Assembly (NCBI GenBank): GCA_028274465.1
Contig: CM051455.1
Span: 105,646,942 to 105,710,941 of the forward strand
DNA: 64,000 bases
Reading direction: 5' to 3'
Source of the DNA: Plantago ovata
Lineage: Eukaryota; Streptophyta; Magnoliopsida; Lamiales; Plantaginaceae
Numbering within the stretch: position 1 is the first letter of the stretch; the number at the start of each line of letters is the position of its first letter. This document shows positions 54,283-64,000 of this stretch, in pieces. The notes below the pieces were generated by a model, which worked only from the letters and a program-made list of their open reading frames with translations, did no database searches and was not told the DNA's origin. The position numbers and the translations under genes are program-made.

Positions 54283-55768
54283 ATTTGTTTCAGAAATTGA
54301 ACCTAAAACCATAGAAGAAGCTTTAAAGCATTCTGAATGGATAAAGGCAATGCAAGAAGAATTGGATCAATTCGAAAGAAACAAAGTCTGGAAACTTGTA
54401 CCACTTGCTGAAGGCAAGAAAGCTATTGGTACAAAGTGGGTGTTCAGAAACAAGCTGAGTGAGTCTGGTGAAGTAACAAGAAATAAAGCACGTTTAGTTG
54501 CTCAAGGTTACTGTCAGACTGAAGGATTGGACTATGATGAGTCTTATGCACCAGTTGCAAGATTGGATGCAATTAGGCTTTTCTTGGCCTTTGCTGCTCA
54601 CAATGACTTCATTGTTTACCAAATGGATGTTAAAAGTGCATTCTTGAATGGTGAACTTGCTGAAGAAGTCTACTTAGAACAACCCCCTGGCTTTGAACTT
54701 CCCTCAGAAATCAAGATGGTATACAAGCTTCAGAAAGCTGTATATGGTCTAAAGCAAGCACCAAGAGCATGGTATGATACCTTGGCTAAGTTCTTGCTGG
54801 AGAATGGTTTCAAGAAAGGTGAAGTTGACAAAACCTTATTTACCATGAACCATGATGGTAAAATACTCTTAGTTCAAATTTATGTGGATGACATAATTTT
54901 TGGATCTAAGGACAAGCAACTTTGTGATGATTTTGCCAAACTCATGACAAACAAGTTTGAAATGAGTATGATGGGAAAATTGAATTATTTCCTAGGATTG
55001 CAAGTCAAGCAACTCAAAGATGGAATATTCATAAATCAAGCAAAGTATGCAAAAGAAATGCTCATAAAGTTTAGGATCAAAGAGGAAGAGAAACCTGAAA
55101 AGATCCCTATGAGTGTTGGTACCAAATTGGGCTATACTAAAGAAGATAAAAGTGTTGAAGAACACAAGTATAGGAAGCTCATTGGTTCCTTGTTGTATTT
55201 AACAGCAAGTAGACCTGACATTCAGTATGCTGTTTGTGTGTGTGCAAGATTCCAATCTGATCCAAGAGAAACACACTACAAAAAGGCAATCAAGATACTG
55301 AAATATGTCAAAGGTACAGTCAATGTTGGATTATGGTATCCTAAAGCTTCTGGACTAGAATTGGTTGGTTATTCTGATGCTGATCATGGAGGATCAACTC
55401 TTGATTGAAAAAGTACTTCTGGAACTTGTCAGTTTTTGGGTACTAGATTAATATCATGGTTCAACAAGAAGCAAACCTGTGTTGCCAATTCATCCACTGA
55501 ATCTGAATACATTGTAGCTGGTTGTTGCACAGCTCAAATCCTATGGATTCAGCAACAATTAAGAGATTATGGTACTTCTGCAAAGAAAACACCAATCTTT
55601 TGTGATAATACAAGTGCTATTGCTATCACACAAAATCCTAAGTTTCACTCTAGGACTAAGCACATTGATATTAGACATCATTTCATTAGAGATCATGTGG
55701 AAAAAGGAGATATTGAGGTTGTGAAAGTAGGTATTGATGATCAAGTTTACCAAGCCCCTACCAGATAA
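54283..55768 (+). pseudogene. SIRE reverse transcriptase and RNase H
   Basis: RT begins near [18 protein letters not shown]. It shows [37 protein letters not shown] and the catalytic IYVDDIIFG. RNase H has SDADHGG, then a TGA at 55406-55408 where an arginine codon is expected (KSTSGTCQFLG follows in the same frame), then SSTESEYI, FCDNTSAI and RTKHIDIRHHF. A single stop is the only lesson visible in this 1.4-kb frame. A CGA to TGA change would explain it. Confidence 0.9.
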
Positions 55769-55840
55769 TAGGTTCGCAAAGCTAAGGTACAACCTTGGAT
55801 TGATTGAACTACCTCAATAAAGGATACATTTGGCAGAATG

Positions 55841-56195
55841 CTGAAACAGGTATTCAGCAAGCCAAAGTAATCTTACTTAAAAGCTCCGTCCACTAATTTC
55901 TTCTAAGAAATGATAGGTCACTACATGATTTCTGAAACAGGCATTCAGAAAGTAATTCCTTCAAAACGGGTATTTGTTAGGAAACTTGATCACTTGCTGA
56001 GATAGGCACTCAGTAAGAGAAAAACCTTAAGGATTGCTGAAACGGGCATTCAGACAATCAAAGATACTGAAACAGGTATTCAAGTATCAAGGGAATATTC
56101 TGAGACGGGAACTTAGAAAAAGAGCAAAATTCATTTCTCAGATTTTACCAAAGGATATCTCAAGTACAAAAGAATTTACTGAAACGGGAACTCAT
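55841..56195 (+). repeat. Seven spaced copies of a CTGAAACAGGTATTCAG motif
   Basis: Copies start at 55841, 55932, 55997, 56037, 56067, 56100 and 56179. Most have CTGA and TCAG arms around an AACGGG/AACAGG centre. They lie between the RNase H end and the env-like module and are not coding. Confidence 0.75.
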
Positions 56196-56584
56196 AAATA
56201 TCTTTTAAAATTAAGAAAATATGAGATATCTAAGTAAGGGGGAACTTTCAGCAAGTATCTAACCTATTTATGCAAACTCGCTGAAAAGATTCTTGTCTAT
56301 TTCAGCAAGCAATCTAGTCCCTTAAAACTCGGTAAAATCAATTTGTGACGTTAATCGGGCACAGATATACTCGTAATAATCATGACATGAAATACAATCG
56401 TGGCCATTGATTAAAAGAAGTTATTGATCTAACGGTTAACAAAACAAAGAGAGAGAATGCTCTGACGGTTTTAGTTAGTGGGCCACTACGCATTCAATGC
56501 AAAGGCTCCACTAACGCCTTTGTTTCTCTATTTTGCCCTTGTTGAGAACTGAAATCGATTGAGTTTCTCACACATCAAAGACAC

Positions 56585-56592
56585 TATATAAA
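56585..56592 (+). promoter_or_regulatory. TATA box of a putative internal promoter for the env-like ORF
   Basis: TATATAAA followed by about 130 bases of leader-like CT/A-rich sequence and the ATG at 56726. The preceding 250 bases look like an ordinary plant promoter. Sequence evidence only. Confidence 0.5.
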
Positions 56593-58806
56593 GAAGGAGT
56601 TAGAGAAATGACAAAATTCTTTAACTCACATTTCCTTTCTCTGCAAATTTTAGCCTGAATTTACTGTACCTCCAGTCAAAAAGCAAACTATCTTTTTCGT
56701 ACACATTTTCTTCTCTATAAAAGAAATGGCACCAAAGAGACAGTCATCTAAGACCTCCAAGTCGTCTAAGGTTGACAGTGCTGAGAAACGCACTGCTCCG
56801 GTGACTACTCCGGCATCAAACACAAAGAAAGTTGTGTTGAAAAACGATAAAATCTTTGAGAAACCTATGCCTCCGTCATATCTTGACACTGCAAAGTGTG
56901 AGATGATGATGCAATGGGGTGGATTTGCAAAAGAGAAGTATATTCGATACTTCTATGAACAAGAACTCGATGATGAAAATGACGAGGCGCTTGAATTTAT
57001 CAAGCAGCAAGGCCTCATGAACTTTATATCTGCTCGCACTAAGCAAGTGAGCATGCTGGACACTATGGAGTTCTACAATAATGCAGAAATCCAGTCCCTA
57101 ACTGATAGTAAAGGAGTCACTGAAAAAGTGATATTTACTACAGTTCAGAACACGCAAATCGTCCTGAAATGGACTGATTTAGCAGAAATCTTTCAGATTC
57201 CAACCACTGGAACTGAAAATGACGTCACTGCCACTGACGAAGAAATTGAAGCTTTCTACAGTGACGTCAGAAATGAGAAAATGAAGAAAGGAGAGATTGC
57301 TCCCGTGACTTGGACAAAGCACGTTAAGAGGAAGCATCTATGCCATTCACTTGGTCTAGTAGCTCTGCTACTGATTAAAGTTTTGGACTCCCAAGTTGGA
57401 GGAATAGACCAAGTAGGCCTAAGAAGGTGGCCGCTGCTGATGCTTATCCATGAAAACAAAACGGAACTTAACTGGGCTAAGTACATTTTCAACAGGCTTG
57501 TTGATTGTGTCACTAAGTTCAAGGTTAAGGTGGAAGACAACAAGGTCTCACCTTCCTTTCCAGTTATGTATGGAATAAATATATGCTATATCCTTGAACA
57601 CTTCAGGATTCAGCTCAGAAACCCATTGCCAATCAAGAAATCTGTATGCAATGTGGGAAGATCCTTCTACAAGCAGAATGTACCTAAGATTGCTGGCAAG
57701 AAACTTGAAAAATCTAAGAAGACAACAGATGCAGATGTTGTCAGCTCAAGTCAGCAAGATAGGTATACAACAGTTGCAGATGTCACCACTCAGCGACTTA
57801 GAGATGAAACTGTTGGAGATGGTGGTGACAAAGACAAAACTGCTGTAGATAATGATCAACAAGGTACGTGTACAACAGCCGTTGTTGAAAATGCAACTAC
57901 TGACGCCTCTGGGAAACTCGAAAAATCAAAGAAGAAAAAGAGGAAAGCTGATGATGACACTCAGAGTGCAGCGTCATCAGCAAACCCTGTCCCAAAGAGG
58001 AAAAGGACAAGTAACACAAGGAAGAAAACACTGGCTCGCAAGTCAGTCCCTATTGTCCATGACCTCTCAGACAATTCCCAGACAATTGCTGAAACGCAAG
58101 TTCCAGTAGATGTTGACAAGGTGGTTACTTAAGCCTATGTCAGCAACATTGAAGTGTTTGCGGAAGCCTTCAATGATCGACTCAACGTTGATCCTTCTAC
58201 TGAGAACAGACCACAAGGCAGTGGAAATGAAATTCCTGCCCAAGTCCCAAATATCTATATAGATAATCTAGATGATCAAACTCTGGAACCAGCAAGTGAT
58301 ATTGCTGCTAATTTGAGAAATGCGGCAGTTGCTGATGCTGCTGAAAAGATGGTTGCTGAACAAGCAACTCATCAAGTTGCTGAAACCCCGGTTGCTGAAG
58401 AAGTTCAGTTGCTGAGACAGCAATGGTTCAAGTTCCAGAAGTTGCTGAAGAAACACAAGAAGCACTATTCAACGACGCATCTCGTGATGCTGAGAATACT
58501 GGCCCAAGTTCACCAAAGACATCAATTGACAAAGTCCAGCTTGTACTCGAAGCTATAAGCCAACAAATGGAGTTGGAGATTGAAGAATCATCCAACAAAT
58601 CCATTGATGTCTTCATGACAAGTAGTGAGCTTAAAGGTCAAGATGCTTCTGCTCAACTTGTCATTTCAGAGACAAGGGAGATTGCTGAAACCGCGCAGCT
58701 TTCTCAAACAGAGCAAGCCAAGAAGTCTGCTGAAGAAACAGTCCCAGAAAATGAAGAAATTGTTAATGTTGAAAGGACTGAGCCACAACCTGTCCTTCTT
58801 CAGCAG

Positions 58807-58881
58807 GTAGATAATTCAACCATCAGTAAAACTTCAAATTCTGAAACTCATTCTTTTGCTAATATTATTATATCTCTACAG
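58807..58881 (+). other. Predicted in-frame mini-intron 1 (75 nt)
   Basis: CAGCAG|GTAGAT ... CTCTACAG|ACTTC. T-rich, with a CTAAT branch-like word about 20 bases before the acceptor. Length is 25 codons and free of stops in the host frame. Confidence 0.5.
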
Positions 58882-58950
58882 ACTTCTCAAGATGCAAGTC
58901 AGATGGTTGCTGAAGCCTCTGCACCAGAATCAACACTCCTTGCTCAGCAG

Positions 58951-59022
58951 GTAGTTAAAGTTTTTGGTAATAAAACTAAGTTTGACAGCTTAGTACTTGT
59001 ATCTAACTCAAATTTATTTCAG
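58951..59022 (+). other. Predicted in-frame mini-intron 2 (72 nt)
   Basis: CAGCAG|GTAGTT ... TTATTTCAG|GATGAA. CTAAC branch-like word near 59004. 24 codons, no stop in frame. Confidence 0.5.
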
Positions 59023-59100
59023 GATGAACAAATGGAGGATGCTACTCAAGCTCCTCAAGGAAAGGAAATTGTACAACATGAGCTTGCTGAACAACAGCAG

Positions 59101-59175
59101 GTAATTCATGTTTCAGCTTTGAACTCTAAAGCAATTATCCAAACCTATCCTGATCTAAATATTGTTCTTTTTCAG
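59101..59175 (+). other. Predicted in-frame mini-intron 3 (75 nt)
   Basis: CAGCAG|GTAATT ... CTTTTTCAG|GCTCAA. CTGATCTAAA branch-like word and a strong polypyrimidine run before the acceptor. 25 codons, no stop in frame. Confidence 0.5.
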
Positions 59176-59759
59176 GCTCAAAAGGAGACCACTGAAGTGG
59201 TGCACATCACTGAAGATCCACAAGTAAGTTCTGAGGAACTGTACTTGAACTTCAAAAGAACAACTTTGTCAAGAGTTGCTAAGTCTGTCAGCAACTGACA
59301 AAGGTACAGAAGAATGGATTTTTCTGATCTCCATCTTCATCTATCTAATGAGAAAAAGAGATCTTCTCTGTTGAAGCTCGAGACATTCGTTCACTCTATA
59401 CAACCTGAAGACATGTCATATTCTCAGCAAATGAGCTCAAATCTGATTGCTCAAATCAGAGAGAATATGAAGGCAAAATTCAAGAGTGCCTCTCCAGCTG
59501 AACAAGTTGTGATGCTCAAGGGTTCATTTGTACCCGTGGTGGCTGATCCCCACAAAATAAATGAGGAAGAGGAAGTAACGAGTGTTGCTTTATACAAGCA
59601 TCTCGAGCTAGTTATTCTGAGTGATGATGATGAAGAGGAAGAAGATGAAAACATTCCAACTGATCCCAGTGATGATGAAGGCAAAGATTCAAAGGACAAG
59701 AAAGATGACGATGATGATAATCAAGGTCCAAGTCCTGATGTTGGTGGTTTAAAATTGAC

Positions 59760-61328
59760 TGTTAGGAAACTTGTAATTTTGATGAGCAATTAACCATGCT
59801 AAATTAAGAGAAGTCCAGTAACTAGTACTCTTAAGGTCCATAGGAATTTAGAATTTTAAGGACATTGTAAAAGAGGAACGTTTGCTGAAGACTTAGATTA
59901 GGTGCTAGATAGGTTGGTTTTTACCGCTTATGATGTATCTTGTTTTCTGAAAAGAAAATAACCTATTGAAGCATTTGCTGACGATGTACTTTGTTTTTAC
60001 AAACAAACTATTGAAGCATTTAGAAACCGCTCAGAATCTTGAAGATTATTGAAGATCTGAAGACTTGAAGAATTCGAAGATCTGAAGACTAGAAGATTTC
60101 TGAAGACTGGTATCTACAAAGGCACATGTTGCTCAGAAAGTGGAAACTTCGGCAACAGCATTGCATAAGTGAAAATCTGAAAGACAGAGTAGGTTGTGCT
60201 TGCTGAAACTAAGACTGACCACTTGCTGATGGAACATATGTGACCTCTTGCTGAAAGTACTTGCATTTGCGCTCCAATGTTAATGTTTGAATTCTATTCA
60301 AATAAGCATTAAATGCAAAGCTTGCACGCGAAGAACATGAAGACTAGAAGACAAACAAGGACGCTGCTGAAAGTACAAAAGAAAGATAGTGACATCTTAA
60401 GGATCAAAAGCCTTGGAATTTAAAATTCAAATAGCTCCTTATTTTCACTATAAATAGAGGTCATCCGGCAAAGAGTTGAAGTGTGTCAACAACGTGATCA
60501 AACTCTCACTTGTGCTTAAACTCACATACCTTCAAACTCTCTCTACTGCCATTGATCCGTTCCAAGACGTAAAGCTTGAAAAAGCTACTTGTGAAGAAGT
60601 AGAATTTACACGACTAAGAAATTAGTTAAGTGTTCTTTCTTTCTTTCAAACAAGAACAAGTCTTGACACCAGAAACAATCAAACTTGTTTACTGCAAATT
60701 ATTCAAAGTTGTGTTTCTTAGATTACTTGTTGTAACTGAATAAGTCATAATTAAGTTATCTCACCCCAAAACTCTCTAACTGAAAATACACCCTTTCAGG
60801 CGTGATATTCAGGGGGAACTTAATCGAGCATAGTTTTGCGGATTAAAAGTACCAAGTTTGGTGGAGAACAAGGTTGCGTTCTCTAGATTAGGTTGGAGAC
60901 GAAGCAAGTGTGCTTTGGTTTCTGTTTGAATCGCTTTAGATAGGAGTTGTAAGGAACCTCAATCTTATCTTAGTGGATTCAGTCCTAGAAAGGACAAAGT
61001 GGATTAGTTGAGAGATTACGCCACTCTCTGATACCACTATAAAAGTGTTTGTGTGATTTACTTACTGTACTTAGTTTTCAGCAAATCATATCTGTCTGTA
61101 CACAGTCACTCACATCACTTGCTGAAACCTTCATTTACTGAAAGAGCACTTATTGTATCAAAGACTTTCGCTCTCTGATTTTAAGTATCAGCAAACCTAG
61201 TTACTGAAAAGTAACTCATTACTAAAAAGTAATAAGCACTTGCTGAGAAAGTTTTTAAACGACGAAAGTTTGAAAAGACTATTCACCCCCCTCCTCTAGT
61301 CTTTTGTTGTTGTTTAAAGGGACCAACA
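59760..61328 (+). mobile_element. Solo LTR of the SIRE family inside the env-like ORF
   Basis: 1569 bp, TGTTAGG...ACCAACA, flanked by TTGAC on both sides (59755-59759, 61329-61333). The env-like frame continues across it. No PBS or gag follows, so it is an LTR left after LTR-LTR recombination. TATAAATA at 60449-60456. Confidence 0.93.
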
Positions 61329-63521
61329 TTGACAGTTGCTGAAAATGATCAACAAGACAATCAGCAAGCTGAACAACCACAACCTCAGCATTAATCTCAA
61401 CCTGCTCCTGCTGATGCTGAAAATCACGCACCTGTACAAGGTGCTGATACTGAAGAAGAATATGCCAGAAAGCGAGCTGCCTTGAAACATGGCAAAAGCC
61501 AACTTTCTGATGCCAAGGTCACTGATGCAAACCTTGATGATGAAGATGAATTGGATGAAGATTACCAACGCGCTCTACAAAACAGTCTCTTGATCCATGC
61601 AAGGCACACGCAGGATCTAGAAATTGGTCAATCTTCAGGAGTAAGACCACAGGAAGTGCCCTCCCTTCCACTTACTACTGGCGAAACTCCAGTAATTGAG
61701 TCTCAAACGTTGCCCTCAGCAAACTACTCAATTAAAACTAACTACTGGCGAAACTCCAGTAATTGAGTCTCAAACGTTGCCCTCAGCAACTACTCAATTA
61801 AAACTAACTACTGGTGAAACTCCAGTTGTTGAGTCTGAAGCGTTGCCATCAGCAACCACTCAACCAAAAGGAAATGAAGCTGCTGACTTAGGTTCCAAGG
61901 TTGCTGACTTTGATGAATCTGAGGATGACGATGATTTATCAGCAAATGAGGATGAACAATCCAAGAGAGATCCCAAAGTGGTTCAAATTCCTCCTCCTGA
62001 CTATATAAATGATATAGACGATGATCTGAGAGGAGAATTGCTGATGAAAGATGATCAGTTTGCTTCAGAACTGAAAGTTCATTCCTTGACCCCAAACCTA
62101 GTGCCGTTCCCACGAGTTGAGGAGTTTAATCCTAGAATTTTGGCACTAAAGAAAGTCCATGATGCATGCAAAGTAGAAGATGAGGCATTGCTTGCTGAGA
62201 GCCCGCTTGATATTGGAAAAATATTGGCTACAGTGCTGAGACGCACTACTACTCTTACAATAGCTCAGAAAGACATCAGTCTTTATCACAAGACCTATGA
62301 AGAAGATGTAAGTCAAGCACTCAATCTAGCAAAGACCGCTCTAGTAAAGGCTTAGACTTTCATGGATGATAAGGCCGCAACAGAGAAAATACATGAAGAG
62401 AACATGGTGAGTATTCAGAAAGAGTTGTAAAAAATGACCTCTGATCAGCAACAAATCATCATGAAATACAACTGTTTAAGTACTCTTGCTGAAAACTGCA
62501 ATGAGTTCTATTCTCTTCACATCACTCCGATGTTGCAATCCATGTCTAAGGGGGAAAAGAGAAGTACAAGAAAAAGAACCCAAACCCCTCCTACTGTTGA
62601 TGAGCCACTGCCCATAGAACCTCTTGCTGAAAGAGAGCAAAGTTCTAAAAGGCAAGCAAAATCTGAGTTAAATTCAACAAGTCCCAAAAAGAGAAAAACT
62701 GCTGCTGAAACTCAAGGTTATTTCCATACTGAAAGTCATCAAGATCTGAATGAAGATGATGATGATGATGACAATCAGACAATAGCTCAAGCCATAAGAG
62801 CTAGACCAATTACAACCTTAACTCCGTCTGGCCAATCAAAGCATTTCTCTTCTGACTCAAGATCTTCAACAAGAGATTAAGACAATGCAAAGTCAAGAAG
62901 AAGAAGGCAAATACAGGAAGAAAAGAGGCTGGCCAGCATTGCTATTGGCTCCGGCATCGAGTATACAAAGACCAGCAATGATGAAACCACTCAGAATGTG
63001 ATCAGAAACATTCATGGTTGCTGGATCTTAAAGTTGGAAGACTTGCTGGTGAATGAGTTCTTTCCTACAGCCATATTGAACCAAATGTTCACATGGATTG
63101 AACTCAAGGTAAAAAGGAAACAAAGGGAAGAGTCCCTTCCAAGAAATATTGCTGGGAGATGGTTGAATCTTGAAGTCTCAGTAAGAAGAACTGCAATTGG
63201 TAAGACTTATAGACAAGAACCTAATTTGATAAAACTAGTTGGCATTGCTTATTACTCTGACCCAGTAACCAAGAAAACAAAGAAGAGACTTGGATTGATT
63301 ACTTATGAGTACTTCTATCTCACTGCTAAGGATCAAGAAGAAGATCTTCTCTGGTTAAGAAAGATTCATCCTAAAAGCATTTCAGATACACAGCTTCTCC
63401 ATGCCAGCAATTGGGGCATGCATTTGTGGGTAACTCATTACATGGAAATGAATGCTGAAACGCATCATCATACTGCCTGCAAAAATGCAAGGATTCTTCA
63501 ACTACAAGTCCATAGGCTTCT
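61329..63521 (+). pseudogene. SIRE env-like ORF, second part
   Basis: It continues with AENDQQDNQQAEQ, a stop near 61392, EEEYARKRAALKHGKSQLSD, then a threefold 64-66-bp repeat (61671-61870) with a frameshift. One frame then runs with stops at 62353, 62428 and 62878 to about 63521: RVEEFNPRILALKK, an SPKKRKTAAET basic motif that could be a nuclear signal, an acidic ED run, and a C-terminal block with RNIHGCWILKLEDLLVNEFF, LITYEYFYLTAKDQEEDLLW and HLWVTHYMEM. I do not recognise the C-terminal block. Confidence 0.6.
61671..61870 (+). repeat. Threefold tandem repeat of about 65 bp in the env-like ORF
   Basis: Unit: ACTACTGGCGAAACTCCAGT ... CCCTCAGCAACTACTCAATT. Encodes TTGETPVIESQTLPSATTQ. Copy 1 has one extra A (AGCAAACTACTC), shifting the frame. 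Confidence 0.85.
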
Positions 63522-64000
63522 TGATGAATGTGTATTTACACTTTCATTCGAGTCTTTTTCACCTATTTTAGCTATCCTCTATGTTAATTTAGCTATATTT
63601 TAATGCATTTTATTAGAATAGTGTCACGTTTCCCTTTAGATTTTATTTTACAGGTTTTGGTTGAAATTCGAAGATTTCCGGGCAATTATATTGAAGTTGA
63701 CAAGGAATTGGTGTTCCAGAAGCTTATTTGGAGTATCTGAAGGTTTCCGGATAGGATTTGGAGTCTAGGGGTCGAATCTGGAGGTTGGAAGGCCACTAGA
63801 GTCAGAAACCGAGTCCGAAAAGGGGAAGAAATCCAAAAACGCATCGAAAATGCGGAATTCCGCGAAAAAGTCTCCGAGCGAACCACCGTAGAGGTGGGGC
63901 GAACCGCCCCACACCGGGCGAACCGCCGGGTGTGTGGGGCGAACCGCCCCTCAATAATTCGAAGCCTATATATAGTTGCTCAGTTTTCTCCGAAAATCAT
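63522..64000 (+). mobile_element. 5' part of an Athila-type LTR, element E (cut by window end)
   Basis: It starts TGATGAATGTGTATT and is collinear with the element B LTR. The palindrome array is GGGGCGAACCGCCCC-type (63872-63955), with TATATATA at about 63967-63974. Left flank CTTCT. Whether it is solo or part of a full element cannot be seen. Confidence 0.85.

Larger units (their letters stand above)
56726..59760 (+). pseudogene. SIRE env-like ORF, first part
   Basis: The ATG at 56726 opens MAPKRQSSKTSKSS and a folded domain to about 57650 (QWGGFAKEKYIRYFYEQ, TKQVSMLDTMEFYNN, VLKWTDLAEIFQIP, RWPLLMLIHENKTELNWAKYIF). A low-complexity, lysine- and acid-rich tail with many VAE units follows. 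A TAA at 58130 and a frameshift near 58430 break it. The next frame runs to 59298 and contains three intron-like segments (separate entries). The frame from 59314 (MDFSDLHLHLSNEKKRS) is acidic (SDDDEEEEDEN) and is cut at 59760 by the solo LTR. No convincing signal peptide or membrane anchor is seen, so env function is not supported by sequence. Confidence 0.7.
42060..63521 (+). mobile_element. SIRE-type Ty1-copia retrotransposon with env-like module (3' end outside window)
   Basis: Order: 5' LTR 42060-43607, tRNA-Met-type PBS, gag, protease, [element C], integrase, RT, RNase H, spacer with repeats, env-like ORF, [solo LTR], rest of the env-like ORF, [element E LTR]. Large gag with coiled coil and an ORF after RNase H are SIRE/Maximus traits. 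All reading frames carry stops or shifts, so it is an old copy. The 3' LTR is not in the window. Confidence 0.9.

Noticed and set aside
59224-59309. A fourth intron (CAA|GTAAGTTC to GTACAG)
   Set aside because: The donor is strong, but 86 nt is not a multiple of three and joining gives an early stop; none of the nearby AGs restores the following frame.
56726-63521. Viral-type envelope glycoprotein
   Set aside because: The ORF sits at the env position but shows no signal peptide, fusion peptide or convincing transmembrane helix; called env-like only.

Overview
The window reads as heterochromatin-like plant (eudicot) nuclear DNA. It consists almost entirely of nested LTR retrotransposons, with one host gene. 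The plant assignment rests on Athila-type, Tat/Retand-type, SIRE-type and other Copia elements, a plant L1 LINE with an RNase H domain, Harbinger-, Mutator- and Helitron-like DNA elements, and a membrane-associated kinase regulator (MAKR/BKI1-like) gene. A Caryophyllales source is possible because of the Retand-like element and the TTCAG-rich MITEs, but this is weak inference. There are no bacterial-type operons, rRNA, tRNA genes or CRISPR arrays.

Left block (1-22351): a LINE 3' end (+, 21255-22351) is interrupted by a Tat/Retand Ty3-gypsy element on the minus strand (4849-21254). That element is split twice by members of one pol-less Athila-type family on the plus strand. Element A (1-4848) lies in its integrase. 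The complete element B (8609-17571, TSD GGTCA) lies between its protease and reverse transcriptase. B has tRNA-Asp-type priming, a 755-codon gag-protease ORF, a broken second ORF behind a 5'-UTR intron, and no reverse transcriptase or integrase.

Middle block (22352-39979): the MAKR-like gene (minus, one frameshift) is followed by intergenic DNA. Then come a defective Copia element (25953-30897), a SINE-like unit, a non-autonomous Copia element on the minus strand (31451-34602, TSD AATAT), and a Harbinger-like MITE (TSD TTA). The block ends with two Helitron-like repeats. The first is interrupted by two Mutator-like elements with 9-bp TSDs and very large AGCTCC palindrome arrays.

Right block (39980-64000): a diverged Athila-type element D (minus) is interrupted by a SIRE-type Copia element (+, from 42060 past the window end). 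The order is LTR, PBS, gag, protease, integrase, RT, RNase H, spacer, env-like module. Inside it sit the complete Athila-type element C (minus, 46422-52780, TSD GATTG, intact 699-codon gag-protease), a solo SIRE LTR (59760-61328, TSD TTGAC), and another Athila LTR running off the window (element E, 63522).

Most unusual signals: (1) the SIRE env-like module looks like its own transcription unit, with a TATA box, a 5' leader and three 72-75-nt GT-AG introns that are all multiples of three and open in frame; (2) a pair of 9-bp stem-loops followed by GGGGA occurs in all four Athila-type internal regions visible, with perfect stems in 8 of 8 copies and one compensatory C:G to A:T change; (3) GC-rich palindrome arrays sit just upstream of the TATA box in every Athila LTR seen and are duplicated in front of ORF2.
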